From assembly GCA_905178155.1 (NCBI GenBank), contig CAJINV010000005.1, positions 1,390,438 to 1,454,437 on the forward strand: a stretch of 64,000 nt of DNA, read 5' to 3'. Source of the stretch: Amoebophrya sp. A120. Lineage: Eukaryota > Sar > Dinophyceae > Syndiniales > Amoebophryaceae. The notes under the pieces are model-generated. The model was not told the DNA's origin. It did not search any database and saw only the letters and a list, made by a program, of their open reading frames with translations. Shown here in pieces: positions 1 through 10,776 of the stretch. The translations under genes and the position numbers were made by a program. Numbering within the stretch: position 1 is the first letter of the stretch; the number at the start of each line of letters is the position of its first letter.

Positions 1-11
1 AGGTTACTTCG

Positions 12-773
12 TCAGTTGAAGGGGTTGGCATAAGTAGTGACGTTAGAAATGTTGCGCCCTTTTCCACCATTGTTGTTTTTGGTTCTTTTCGCAAACGGTT
101 GACCTCCATTTCCATTGAACGGACGGAGCAAATTGTTACCAAGACCTTTTTGAAAATTTTGGTTACCACCAAACTGCTGGTTCCCACCGAACTGCTGGTT
201 GCCACCCCCGTTCTTTCCCGCAAGGACGACCGGGCAGCTCTTGTTCCAGTGGGCTTCTCCGTTGCACTGCGGGCGTGGGCACTTGATGTAGCACGTGTTG
301 TTCGAGTCCGAGCAGGCCTTCAAGCCCATCTTCTTCCCCACGTGATGGTTTCCTGGACCTTTGCCGCCCATGAGGCAGTTGACACAGCTCTGGGTTTTCT
401 GCATCCACTGCGACAAAATCGCTTCGCTCTTGGCTTTCGCCGTTTCCATCGCAGCGTATGCTCCTGCGGTGGTGCGCGGTGCCTCGGTCATGATACGGTT
501 GATCTCGTTGTACAGCTGCTGATTCTTTTGCTGGATCGCGTTGTTGCCCGTGGGGTTCTGTCCCAGCTCGGGGAAGGCGTTCCTGCCGCTGCCTCCTGCG
601 ATCATCGACATGAAGCTTCCGCCCATCTGCATCATGCGCTGCATAATACTGGGCTTGCATAAATTATCGCAAGCCGCCTGTGTCATTGCACAGGCGTATT
701 CGAGGTTATAAAAAGCCTCGTCGACCGCGGACGCGACGTACTTGTCAGGCAGCCGACCCCGGGCATTCTCCAA
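12..773 (-). CDS. Zinc-knuckle, Gln/Gly/Asn-rich protein (Gag-like?)
   Basis: An open frame of about 253 codons. The first in-frame ATG is at 686; the codons upstream of it start right after a TAA, so either translation begins at 686 or a 5' exon joins at an AG near 776. The middle holds a cysteine cluster (C130, C133, C154, C161, C165, C170, H175, C180). Its last part, CPRPQCNGEAHWNKSC, is close to a CCHC zinc knuckle but with spacing C-x4-C-x4-H-x4-C. The tail is a low-complexity run of GGNQQF-type repeats, then basic residues. Zinc knuckles with such tails occur in RNA-binding proteins and in retrotransposon Gag proteins. No reverse transcriptase or integrase is seen nearby, so a host RNA-binding protein is equally possible. 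Confidence 0.5.
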   Translation of the reverse strand: MENARGRLPDKYVASAVDEAFYNLEYACAMTQAACDNLCKPSIMQRMMQMGGSFMSMIAGGSGRNAFPELGQNPTGNNAIQQKNQQLYNEINRIMTEAPRTTAGAYAAMETAKAKSEAILSQWMQKTQSCVNCLMGGKGPGNHHVGKKMGLKACSDSNNTCYIKCPRPQCNGEAHWNKSCPVVLAGKNGGGNQQFGGNQQFGGNQNFQKGLGNNLLRPFNGNGGQPFAKRTKNNNGGKGRNISNVTTYANPFN

Positions 774-786
774 GGCTTAAAACTTG

Positions 787-1790
787 CTATCTTTTTTCTA
801 ATGTTACGAAGGAAAACAAAAAAAAGAAAGTGGCGGCAATGCCGCCAAAGACAACACCCAGCCCGAAGGCCACCGGGCAGAAATCACGTTGGGCGGGACA
901 ACAAAAACGAACGGGGCCAAGAACTTCGCGGCCAAATACCGAACGCCGCTGGGCTCTTCCCATCCAGAGAGAAAATGGCCCAGAAGGGAGGCGGCCCCGA
1001 GGGGGGGTCAGGCGCGAGATGCAAGATTAGGGGTGGCGGCAATTCGCCCACACAAAAAGCCGGGAAGCCGCCCGGCAAAATGATCAACACCAACCGCCTA
1101 GCCGGAAACAGGCCGGGCGGGGCGCCTCTTGCCTCCGGCTAATTCCTTGCCTAAATCGATGCTAAGGCAAGCGACTAACTTCGCGCCTAATTTCCTGGCT
1201 AAATCACGGCTAATTTTTTTCATTGCAAATCCCCCCACATTCCCTATGCTGGAATTAGAAACAAATTAGACGCGAAATTAGAGCCCAAATTAGACCCCCC
1301 CCCGCCCCACTTCTGCGCCCCTCGTGAACCCCGGCCGGGCGGGCCGGGGCCATTGATGTGCGGCCCGAGACAAATGGAAAACAATCGCGCTGCCTTCCTT
1401 CTGGGGCGCAAACATCGCAGGGGCGCAAACCTTGGCAACCCCGGGCCGGATGCGCCCCGGGCCCTGGAGACCCCGGGGCGGGCAATCTTCGCCAAACAAT
1501 GCTAAAAACGCAAATCCCCAGCGCCCCAGCTTCCAAAACCTGCAAAAACTACCGACGACAAAACCCGTGCCCGGACTACCTCCAGAACCCTCGGGGCCCC
1601 AGACTCGCGGGGCCACGACGAAAAGAAGCAAGGGGGGCGCCATGCCGGAACAATGTGGGGCCCACAATATTAGAAAAAAATCGGCAGCCTTTTAGGCGGC
1701 AAATTTGCGAGCCATCGGCCGGCTGATACTTCTTTTTGAGGGCGGCCGCAAAATCTTTGATGAGAAAATACCTGGCTTTTGTAATTTTTG
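787..1790. other. GC-rich non-coding stretch
   Basis: About 1 kb with no convincing gene. It has G/C-rich blocks, runs of C, and repeated short words of the form GCCTAATT, GGCTAA and AAATTAGA in both orientations, which look like decayed repeat DNA. Open frames here are short, overlap on both strands and have biased proline/arginine composition, as expected from GC-rich non-coding DNA. Inverted repeats were looked for but no clear element ends or target duplication were found. Confidence 0.4.
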
Positions 1791-1861
1791 TGATTACCTA
1801 GCGAACAATCGCATGAGAGTTATGTGGTGGTCTGCATGGATATTTGCTTGTGTGTCACGAG

Positions 1862-2695
1862 TCAGGACGAGAGCAACATGAGAGGAAATTGTCTGTACAG
1901 TTGATAATTGTAATTCAAGGACAAATTCTTCTTGGCCACGGAGTTTTTGGTCAGGGCGGCTGACTTTTTTTCGTAGAAGGTCACGGGCCACAAGAAATAT
2001 CGGGCCAGAATGATCCAATCCTCGGACGGAAACAAGTCGATCAAGGTTTGCAAGTATTGCTTGAGTTCCAACAGCGATCCCTCCGGCGGGAGAATCATCG
2101 TCTTCCACGAACACTTCGGAATCTCTTGCATGTTCGTGCTGTCGATGAAGTCCTGTGGTGATAACGATGAAGAAATTGTCATGCTGTATTTCCAAGGCAA
2201 TCATAGTCTGCTGTGCTACAAAGCAAAAAAGAGTACCTGAGCTGCTTGGTTGGTGTTGGCCAGGCACTGGCCGAACAGCTTCATCATGTACTTTCCTTGA
2301 TCTTTCTCAATCTTTTGGGAGCGGCGTATCGGCGGCCTTTTCAGAATGTCGTAGTACTTCGACTTTGTCTCTACCGACGTAGCGGCGAATTGGGCGTACC
2401 AAGGGAAAGCTGCGATGACTTGCTCCGTAACGGCTGCAGTTCCTGCTCGTTGGTCGATTCTATCTTTCACTTTTGCTGAATTCGCAACTGTCTTGGATCT
2501 GGCGCATGCTTTGCACTTGCCACACTTTGTGGACTGGTCCCAGGCTCCGAATTCGGCTATCAGGATGACACCTCCTTTGCTGGAGTAGCAGGTGGAGCAG
2601 ATGCAGTGCTTGTTCGCGCAAGCGACTTCTGTGCACCATAGCTCTCTGTCAGCGTCGACTACGCTGTCGTCGTAACAGATTACGCATCTTGACAT
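1862..2695 (-). CDS. RING-like cysteine-rich protein, two exons
   Basis: Exons 2695-2237 and 2152-1862, joined in phase 0 across an 84-bp GT-AG intron (2153-2236). They encode 249 residues. I chose the ATG at 2695 because the protein then starts MSRCVICYDDS, a C-x2-C pair typical of the first zinc ligands of RING-type domains. More Cys/His pairs follow (CANKHCICSTC, then CGKCKAC), which would complete a zinc domain of about 75 residues. The spacing does not match canonical C3HC4 exactly, so ubiquitin-ligase activity is only a possibility. The second half is helical with no recognised domain. The intron contains the word GCATGACA, shared with many introns in this window. Confidence 0.6.
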
Positions 2696-2977
2696 GATTT
2701 CGCTGTGGCTTGCACGGCGGCTTAAGCAATCTATACGCAACGGCGTGAGATACAACACAGGATCTGGATCAAACAAAAGAAACGAAAAACTCAAACCAAA
2801 GAAAACGAAAATCTCGAACACCATTGCGTTGACAGGTCAAGATGGTAGTGCCAGTAATTCGTGTTCAGAATTTTTAAAAAAGTTGAATTCGTGTTCAGAA
2901 TTGTCCTGAAAGTTAGACTGGTTCGTCTAAATCATAAAGACAAATACGTCTTGTAACGACACGAATCTGTGGGAAAA

Positions 2978-3698
2978 TTAGCTTGCGGAAGTACTCGTAG
3001 TGCTAACACTAGCATTTGTGTCTTCGAACATTTTCGCCACGTTGCGGTCCATCAGCAGGCGCACCAAACCAGTCTGCTGGATCGGGGCTGTGCCGTGGAC
3101 CCATTCCTTGAATTTGGGATTCCAAGCCTTGGCGGCCGCGAACTGCGGCGGGATCACCACCGGAATCTCCCAGAGCATTTGCTTGAATTTGGCGCAGGGT
3201 TTCGTCCCCGGCAGCACCGTCTGCACCGATTCCTGAGACAATTTGATGGGTTGTATCATGCGGTATCGTCGAGCGTCATGCAGTCATGCGTATCGCAAAA
3301 GGAAAAAAACGTACCATCAAAGTGTTCACTGTCAGGTCGTGAGACTCAGTAATTGTGCGGCGCATGGCCTCCACGGCGGCAACTGTGGTCATCGGGTCAT
3401 TATTCGCTTCGATGACCACTTTCGGACCCGCTGCTTGCATGCGCAAGGCGTGCGATTCCACAATGTTGGCCACCGACTCCAGGGTGCGGTTGCCGTATAC
3501 CAGCGCACACCACACAGGTGTGTGTAGCGAGACGTCGTTGGAGCAAGCAGACATAATGCGTTGCAACTGCGGAAGATCCGCTGCGGACAGAGAAACGACC
3601 ATCTTGTTGGACGACCAAATTCGTATTACTGTTGTCTCTGACGCACGGCAAAACTGTAAGAGCTCTAAAAGATCTTTTTTCGCTCTTGTAACAGACAT
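2978..3698 (-). CDS. Hypothetical protein, two exons
   Basis: Exons 3698-3315 and 3232-2978, separated by an 82-bp GT-AG intron in phase 0, give 212 residues. The start is the first ATG (MSVTRAKKDLLELL) of the good reading frame; an alternative model would use a further 5' exon ending at a GTAAG donor near 3817. I recognise no family. The protein is mixed alpha/beta with a hydrophobic stretch (TPVWCALVYG), and ends in a Ser/Thr-rich tail. The intron carries two copies of GCATGAC. Coding status rests on the clean intron, phase match and even amino-acid composition. Confidence 0.55.
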
Positions 3699-4196
3699 CG
3701 TATGATCCCGGTACGCAGTACGAATGTCTAACCATGTGAACATGTGTGATGTCAAGATCAACATGTAGCATGCCATGTCTTAGCCAAGAGCCATAGAACA
3801 CATACATGCGGTAGTCTTACGCCAAGTGTGTTCGGGACACGACTTCACATGCATACTTGCTGCTACCACCAATGAGGTACTCTGTCCAACAACTGAACGA
3901 GAGGTGCTGGCACTGTCGCCAGCGACTGCCCTGTCGTGTGTGCGCAGCGGACATGCTAACGCCCAACGACATCGCAATCGACAAAACATACAAGAGAAGA
4001 AACCGGGACGACGAGAGGCGCGTCGGAGCAGCGTTTGCTGACCAAACGCGCGAAAAGGAGCTGCCACAATGCCGAAGGCAAAAGCCGAAGGGCGAACGTG
4101 AAAGTCGCTTTTCAACAAAATGTGAGTGTGGTGACCGGATGCTCACAGCCCCGGATACGAAACCGACTATAGACAACTCCCACAATTGACGATCAA
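3699..4196. other. Intergenic, no assigned gene
   Basis: Contains open frames on both strands. One on the plus strand (3857-4189) has a short CWHC...CRVC cysteine group, and one on the minus strand could be a 5' exon of the gene at 2978-3698. Neither has enough support to be called. Confidence 0.3.
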
Positions 4197-7100
4197 CTAT
4201 TTCCTTACGAAAACCTTAGATCTCATAATTTTCTCCATTTCTTCCTCCACAAATTTCTTCGCTCTTTCCATACCCTCTTCCAACGCGATCTGCGCTCGTT
4301 CCTCCTCGATTCTTTTCTTCGTTTCTTCCAATTTCAGCAACCGCTCGTCCTCAATCTTTTTCCGGTCCGCCTGCATCTGCTCCAACAACGTCATGGACTT
4401 CTTCGGCTCTTCGGAAGGCTCTCGGGGCGTTTTCTTCAACTTTTCCGTATCTAACGCGGCGAAAGGATCCACCTCCGCACGAAGAGATTGCTTCCGCTCC
4501 GCTGCGTACTCCTCGATTTCCGTCAAGCGCACTCCCGATTTCACCTGTTTCGCAGCGGATTTCAAGTCGATTTGCACAGACCCCACGCCGCCCTCGTGGT
4601 ATTCCTTCAACATTTGGCCCGCAAAGTCACAGCTCGCGGCGATCTGCGCCACATCCGCGGCGGAAGCGGCGACGACGGACCGGACCCGCTCGTTGGAAGC
4701 GCTTCGCTGTTCCTCTCTGGACACCCTTCTTTGGTACCGTTCGAAATCGAGCAGTTCCTCTTTTTTCTTCCGTTCGTTTTCCTCCTTTTGGCTTCCGCGT
4801 TTGTACTTCCGGACGTCGCCGCCCTCCGCAACGTCCATGATCGCTTCTTCATCATCTGATTGGGACTCGGCCGATTTCTGGTTCTCCTCGATCAGCCCGA
4901 CCAACTGGTGCGCAACGATTTCCAGGGAATTCCACCCCTCCTTCATCATCCGCTCCGTCATGGCGGCGGTTGGGAGTTTGAACACTGCTAAGGCCTCGGC
5001 GACTTCTTCCGTTCGGTGCAAGGCTTCGATCTGGACATCCACCTTGTCCTCGACCGACTGCCAGTTTTTCGCGTCCATATTTTCCCGCCACTCCTTCATC
5101 CGCCGCTGGCTGTCTTTGTTCCGCTTGTGAATCGCTTTATCCCTGCTTGTCTTCTTCTCCTGCGCGGTTTGGAACCGGTTGATCAACGTGAACCGATTCC
5201 GCTCCTTCGCAGCGTCGGCGCGTTTTAAGAGTTCCGTTTCCTCGTCACCGCCAAAGAATTTCGAGAGAATTACACCGAGTTTTTCCATCAGAGTCAACCC
5301 AACTCTGTTCCGGATCGCTTGCAGCGGGTTTTCCTTGAAGAAGGGGTCGTTCTGGTCAAATTTGTTCGGATCGTTCTCACCTCTCCGTTCCCCCGTCTGC
5401 GAATCGGCCGACCACCTACGCGCAGCAGCAGCGGCGTCTGGATCTACTTCGGAGAGCAACGTCTGCTCCAACTGCAGTCTCTCCTTCTCTTTGGCCTTAT
5501 CCAACCTCTCCTGCTGCATGTCCAGCGCGATCTGTACGTGCCGCTCCAGAGAAAGAATGTTCAATTGCGGAAAGAAAACCTGCACCAACGGCGGTAACGT
5601 CCAGTCCTTGCGCTCCAACTCAAACATCTTCTCTAAATGCGCGTAGAACGCCGGGCCGCGGATCAATGACCGCCAGTGGGCGAGGAGGAAGAACTTGTTG
5701 AGGTTTTCCTCGTGCTTTTCCACAACTTTCATCACGTCGATGTGTGCGAGATCGACGGCCAGGCGGTACTGGGATTTTTTTTGCTGTTTTGACGACTTTA
5801 ACATCTTATTTGCTGTCGAAGATGAACCGGTGGAGGATCTTCTGCGCTTCTTACTTGATTTTTTGCTAGTACTTCTCGGGAGGAAGTCCTGCTGTTCGTC
5901 TTTTTCTGTGCTCATCTGCAAGTCTGCTTGTTCCTGCTCTTCATTTTCATTTTCACCCTTCACTGTTCCATCCGGCTCCTGCACGGCGCCCTCGAGCTGC
6001 ATGGCTTCTCCTTGTGCAGCGGCGCCGCCTTCTGTGGGAACATGAGCATCACCTGTTTCTTCCTGATCCATTTCCACTCCTTCGCCCTCGCCTTCCTCCC
6101 CCCGCTCCGCCGCCAGCTCCGCCGCAAGCATTGCCGCCTCCTCCGCCTCCGCTTGCTCCCGCATTTGCCTTTCGAAAATCTCTTCGGTTTTCCCCAAGTG
6201 CCGAACCAACCGCGCTTGCTTCTTCGCCAGCTTCACGTCCGGTTGCAGCGCTTTGCTGCTTCTTTTCGCGAATTCCTTCATTTGTTCCATGATTTCCTCC
6301 TCCGAGCTGGTGTTGGGGATCGGGGCGTTTTTCTGGATATCAGGGATCAGCAATTCTGCGTCTTCATCGTCAAACTCCGTTACATACGTTTGCGCGTTGA
6401 TGATATCCGTCAAAACCCGAGACAACTCAAATACCATCGGCGCAGCGAGTTCTTCGATTTCTTTCTCTTCTTGCGCATAGACCCATTCGCCGGTCTTCGG
6501 GTCCTTGTAAATTGGCATCTTTTGCACCTTCTTTTTCACGTTTTTCGTTTTCTGCTCCAATTTCTGGCGAAGCGCCTCCTCCTCGTTGATCGGATCTACT
6601 TTCTGATCATCATTACTAGCTCGTTCATGCTTCTTTGACTTTTTGCTTTTCGAAGTAGACTTCTGCTTTTTGCTCGCTTTTTCAACTTCTACTTCAGGAA
6701 CCGCATCGTCGTGGGAATGCTGGTGGTCCTGTTCGCCATCGTCTTCAGACGCCGGTGCGCTGGTCCTGTGCTCGTTTTCAATCAGTATCGGCTCAGCAGG
6801 TTGGTCTACTTCAGCAAGTGGTTCTTGCTCGTGCTCCTGGTCTAGAGCATCGTTGGTCGGGTACATCAACTCTGGAGGTGCGGGGGCTACAGAGAAATCA
6901 TCATTTTGTTCTTGAGGAAAATCCTGTGGGCCCCCGGCATCGACAGTAGCAAAGACCACAGCTGGTGGTGCAGGCATGCTTGACGTATCTTGTTCCACGG
7001 CAGCTGGCACGACAATGAGATCTTCATTTGGAGGTGCTACAACTTGTACTTCCGCTCCGCCAACGGGAGCAGCACCTATTTCATTTAGTGCACCATTTGC

Positions 7101-9293
7101 ACCCTCGGTTTCTTCGCCTTTCCCTTGATGTTCCACTTCATCTTGCTTCTCCTTCCCAATGGTTCCGCTCGAAGACGATCCCACTGCCGACCCACTTCTC
7201 GACGTAATCACTTCCGAGGAACTGAAAGAACTTCCACTATACGACGCGGACGAGCTACCATGGGAGCTGCTCAGCTTGTCTTCCTGTTGTGGTCTACCAT
7301 CGGGATCTTCATGATCACCTTTAACAGCACCAGTTCCGGCGGCGCTAGTAGTTGCACCTTGCTGGTGCTCGTCAGATGTTGAACCTCCTGCATGACTACC
7401 CTCCTCGCCCGATATTAAGCCAGTCGTACCCGCTGCCTCCCGATGCCTTCCCTCTCCTCCCTCCACCTCCATCGCGGAACTGCTACTCGAATCGACATCC
7501 TTATTCGCCATGATCCCCGCACCCTCCATGTTCGCAACCTTCAACACCGCCCAGATATCCAGAACCACGTTTAGCTCGACTCTAACCCTCTCGGGTACCG
7601 TTTTGTTGTCCAGCCTCAATAAAATCTCCCCTGGGAGGTCGAACATGTCCAGCAGTTTGCCAACGGTTTCGTTCCGCACCGTCCACACACCGAAAACGGA
7701 CGCCGGGATCACGATGCTCCTCATGTCTTTCGTCAAAGCGGAGCTGGCAACGGACGGCTGCTGCTGTAATTGGCTGGTCGCAACGGAACCCGTGCTCGTC
7801 GGATAATTTGCTTGATTTTTATTGTCCTTAAACACTCTTGCAAATGGCTGCAGTTGTCTGTTGATGTCCTGAAACGCCTGCTCGTCCTTGTGCTGATCCA
7901 AAAAAACGGTCAACTCCTCTCGCAACAGCCAATCTAAATCGAAAAGCTGGGCGTGGAGGTAGATCTCGTCTGGACTCTGCGCAAAAAGGTAACGGTTTGG
8001 GTCCTCTTCAGGAGGTAGTTTCTGCGATAATTTTTGATGCTGCTGCTGCGCTGGTCCAGCTGGGCTGCGTAAACCCCCGCTGCTCCCATCTACAGCTACC
8101 GCTGGCGGGCTGTTCCCGTATCCGTACTGGATTTTTGGTTTTTGCGGCGACGGGGAAGACAATGTGAATTTCCCGTCCTTAAAAACCAGTTTCGGCGGAG
8201 ACTTTTGGTCCGTGGAGGAAATTCCCTTCAAATGGCTTTTCGGGTAGCTGGACATATCTGTCGGCTTCAAAATCTGCTTGATGTTCGAATTGGTCAGCTT
8301 TATCTTATTCCCAGAAGCAGTGGTAAGGCCTGGACTTCTGCGAAGACTAGCAGGCGAACGATCTGTGCTGAGATCTCGCACTTCGTCCCTCCTTCTACTC
8401 GGCGAACCAACATCAACACTATCATCCACCCCACTCGCGGCCCCTCCCCGGCGTACTAACCCTTTCGTCGCTTTCTGATACAGCAGCACCTCCTGGTAGA
8501 TCCGGCTCCGCTGCGACACCCGCAACACCCCGCGCAGCAGCGTGCGGACCAAGATGACGAACTCGGAAAGCCGCAAAAAACCGTTCTTTCCGACGTCGAA
8601 AAGCGAAAAGAGAAATCTCGTCTTCGACAATCGGCTCATGCTCCGGGAAATCAAGATCAACACCGACAAGACCTCCAAGACGTCCACACGCAGTGTCTCC
8701 GGCGGCTGGTCGTAGACATACTCGACGGGTTTTTGATTTCGCTTCTGTCGCTTCTCAGCGAGTTCCAAATCGTCCGCCAACGCCGCGCGGCCGATGTAAT
8801 TACCCCGCCTGTTGTTCGGGGAAGTCGCCGCCACCGCCTCGTCAAAATGCGCCAGAAGCTCCTTGTTCGGGGACAACGCTTCAATTTCACCTTCTGCAGG
8901 AGATCTCGCGTTGTAACCACGTCTAATTTGAGGACCACTACTTCTTCTACCACCTGCGAGGACTCCCTGTCGTGCATCATGACCTCCATGTTGTCGCGTT
9001 CTACCCCGCCCGGGTTCGGTTTTCAAGTCCAGCCCGCTGGACCAGTGGTCGTTGGTTTGGTAGATCGGCACGCCGAAGGATTTGAAAAGCAGCGCTAGAG
9101 CGGAATACTGGTAATTGTCTCGGTCGTTGGTGTTGAAGAAGCTGTACTCCTCGTTCTTCAAAAGCGTTTCGCGAAATTCGAAGTAGTTCGCCAAAACCGG
9201 GCCTTGGTTGAAGCGATCTTTCGAAACGTCCCAACGTTGGAAGAGTTTGGCGATCTGGGGTTTCGAAAATGAAAAAATGCTTTTCTTTTTCAT
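4197..9293 (-). CDS. Very large EF-hand / acidic coiled-coil protein, intronless
   Basis: A single uninterrupted frame of 1698 codons. The start is the ATG at 9293; an in-frame TGA lies 18 bases upstream with no AG between, so the start is firm. Residues below are counted from two codons upstream of it. The N-terminus is globular. About residues 205-260 are helical with one EF-hand-like loop, DVGKNGFLRLSE (about 235-246), which has D, N, G, a hydrophobic residue and E at positions 1, 5, 6, 8 and 12 but Gly at position 3, so calcium binding is uncertain. Residues about 300-950 are Ser/Pro/Gln/Glu-rich and probably disordered. From about 1280 to the end the protein is a long charged helix rich in K, E, Q and R with heptad-like spacing, so probably a coiled coil. 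No catalytic motif is seen. A cytoskeletal or scaffold role is a guess. Confidence 0.85.
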   Translation of the reverse strand: MKKKSIFSFSKPQIAKLFQRWDVSKDRFNQGPVLANYFEFRETLLKNEEYSFFNTNDRDNYQYSALALLFKSFGVPIYQTNDHWSSGLDLKTEPGRGRTRQHGGHDARQGVLAGGRRSSGPQIRRGYNARSPAEGEIEALSPNKELLAHFDEAVAATSPNNRRGNYIGRAALADDLELAEKRQKRNQKPVEYVYDQPPETLRVDVLEVLSVLILISRSMSRLSKTRFLFSLFDVGKNGFLRLSEFVILVRTLLRGVLRVSQRSRIYQEVLLYQKATKGLVRRGGAASGVDDSVDVGSPSRRRDEVRDLSTDRSPASLRRSPGLTTASGNKIKLTNSNIKQILKPTDMSSYPKSHLKGISSTDQKSPPKLVFKDGKFTLSSPSPQKPKIQYGYGNSPPAVAVDGSSGGLRSPAGPAQQQHQKLSQKLPPEEDPNRYLFAQSPDEIYLHAQLFDLDWLLREELTVFLDQHKDEQAFQDINRQLQPFARVFKDNKNQANYPTSTGSVATSQLQQQPSVASSALTKDMRSIVIPASVFGVWTVRNETVGKLLDMFDLPGEILLRLDNKTVPERVRVELNVVLDIWAVLKVANMEGAGIMANKDVDSSSSSAMEVEGGEGRHREAAGTTGLISGEEGSHAGGSTSDEHQQGATTSAAGTGAVKGDHEDPDGRPQQEDKLSSSHGSSSASYSGSSFSSSEVITSRSGSAVGSSSSGTIGKEKQDEVEHQGKGEETEGANGALNEIGAAPVGGAEVQVVAPPNEDLIVVPAAVEQDTSSMPAPPAVVFATVDAGGPQDFPQEQNDDFSVAPAPPELMYPTNDALDQEHEQEPLAEVDQPAEPILIENEHRTSAPASEDDGEQDHQHSHDDAVPEVEVEKASKKQKSTSKSKKSKKHERASNDDQKVDPINEEEALRQKLEQKTKNVKKKVQKMPIYKDPKTGEWVYAQEEKEIEELAAPMVFELSRVLTDIINAQTYVTEFDDEDAELLIPDIQKNAPIPNTSSEEEIMEQMKEFAKRSSKALQPDVKLAKKQARLVRHLGKTEEIFERQMREQAEAEEAAMLAAELAAERGEEGEGEGVEMDQEETGDAHVPTEGGAAAQGEAMQLEGAVQEPDGTVKGENENEEQEQADLQMSTEKDEQQDFLPRSTSKKSSKKRRRSSTGSSSTANKMLKSSKQQKKSQYRLAVDLAHIDVMKVVEKHEENLNKFFLLAHWRSLIRGPAFYAHLEKMFELERKDWTLPPLVQVFFPQLNILSLERHVQIALDMQQERLDKAKEKERLQLEQTLLSEVDPDAAAAARRWSADSQTGERRGENDPNKFDQNDPFFKENPLQAIRNRVGLTLMEKLGVILSKFFGGDEETELLKRADAAKERNRFTLINRFQTAQEKKTSRDKAIHKRNKDSQRRMKEWRENMDAKNWQSVEDKVDVQIEALHRTEEVAEALAVFKLPTAAMTERMMKEGWNSLEIVAHQLVGLIEENQKSAESQSDDEEAIMDVAEGGDVRKYKRGSQKEENERKKKEELLDFERYQRRVSREEQRSASNERVRSVVAASAADVAQIAASCDFAGQMLKEYHEGGVGSVQIDLKSAAKQVKSGVRLTEIEEYAAERKQSLRAEVDPFAALDTEKLKKTPREPSEEPKKSMTLLEQMQADRKKIEDERLLKLEETKKRIEEERAQIALEEGMERAKKFVEEEMEKIMRSKVFVRK

Positions 9294-10776
9294 CAACAAG
9301 AGAAGAGGTCACATTCTAACACACGATCTTCAACATAGTTGCAGTTGGGATAGAAAAACAAGGATATTTTTTGCTTTCTTTCTACCTGATCCCCTCGCAA
9401 GGATGGTAAAAACCCGAAGTCGCCCGGGCGGAAATGTCCTTTGGCAAGTTGCTCCACATAGTGGAGGTCGGGGAGTTGGGAGAGTGAGACTCCCATTTTG
9501 ATATTTGAAGGCCCAGCGGTCCTCTTGTTGGTGAGGTTTGCTCCTCCACTTCTTGGTTCCAGCACTTAGCAGTGCTTCCGTTTGTTTAGGTTTAAGCAAT
9601 AGAACAAATCCTGTGCTTGTGGTTCACTTTCCGGTGCGCCGTTGCTGCAAGAAGGATTCTCATTGCCAACATGCTGTTGCGCTTGCGGAATCTGACAATT
9701 CTTTTAGAGTGCACATAGTTCGTCAAAATAAACTAGCAGGATATCTAGTGGAATTGTGAACTCTTACAACAAAGTCAAAGGAAGAAACATGACGTAGTGC
9801 ACACGACGATTCCAAGGTGCGGTGGCGACGACAGACGAGACAGCGAGGCACGAAACGAAGACTATGAAAGAGAATGTAATGTATGGCAATACATGATAAA
9901 TACGTCAAGAGTTTTTTTCTCTCTCACCCTCCAATTACATCGATGTGCGTCCAACTACCGACTTTCAGCGATTGTCTTTCTTTGCGACGAACCAGGCGAC
10001 CACGACATGAAGATCTAAACAGATAAAAAAAACGAAAGTCCAGCATGCTCTGCAAGAAAAGATAAAAAACGGAAAACAAAAATCGAAATAGATCGACGGA
10101 TCCGCGCAGCGTCGAGAGCGATGCAGCCAGTGCTTTGATGATCTACAGACTGTATGTCTATCAATCTTACATTTGCTTCTCCAATGCCAACCTGCTTCAA
10201 AGAAACTATCAAAAAGCTCCGTGGTGTCGTTTTGGTTCTCCAACTATTGTACATGTACTAGGGCGAAGCTGCAATCCTGTGTATGACATGGCCTTGTTGT
10301 TGACGAGAGCTTCTATCGTGACAAAAAAGATACAATTTTGACAATCATCCTGGCAAATAGGATGCTGTTGTAATCAAGAAACCTAAAAAACCTCCATTCA
10401 GCTGCTACTCAACATGCTATAGCTATTGAAAATTTTCCAATCCGGTTAAGTATATAGACAAGAACGTAACAAGAGTTGAGGTGTGTCCGAGGTGGCACGC
10501 CCTGGTGTGATACTAATGTTCAAAAGTTTTAATCAAGTTCTTTCATGATTCGTAATCATAAACCTCACAACGACCATAATTTTCCTCGAGTTAGTTTGCA
10601 AAACTAACAGGGTTGTGACAGTATTGTGACAAAAAAGAAAAAACAAATTCAAAGTTGCTATACAAATGATGAAAGTTGGGAATTTCTTGTTCTAGTACAG
10701 GGACATAATTTTTTCTTCGACAATGAATACGAAATGCTGTTCAACAGGATGAGGATCGCTGCATGATCGACCCCCC
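9294..10776. other. Intergenic, no gene seen
   Basis: About 1.5 kb, AT-richer than the genes. It must hold the 5' region of the large gene on its left and the 3' end of the ankyrin gene on its right. A 68-codon minus-strand frame (9497-9293) with ordinary composition sits just upstream of the large gene and could be a 5' leader exon or upstream ORF, but it cannot be joined in frame to the large ORF. No RNA gene was recognised. Confidence 0.4.

Noticed and set aside
3857-4189. Plus-strand ORF with CWHC...CRVC
   Set aside because: Four cysteines in 110 codons are not enough; strand is opposite to the array and no partner exon was found.
4186-5130. 314-codon plus-strand ORF
   Set aside because: It is a mirror of the Glu/Lys-rich coiled-coil end of the minus-strand gene; its Ser/Phe-rich composition is what the antisense of such sequence gives.
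10480-10540. Possible tRNA gene
   Set aside because: Some D-arm-like words (TCCGAGGTGG) are present but no cloverleaf with acceptor and T-arm could be folded.
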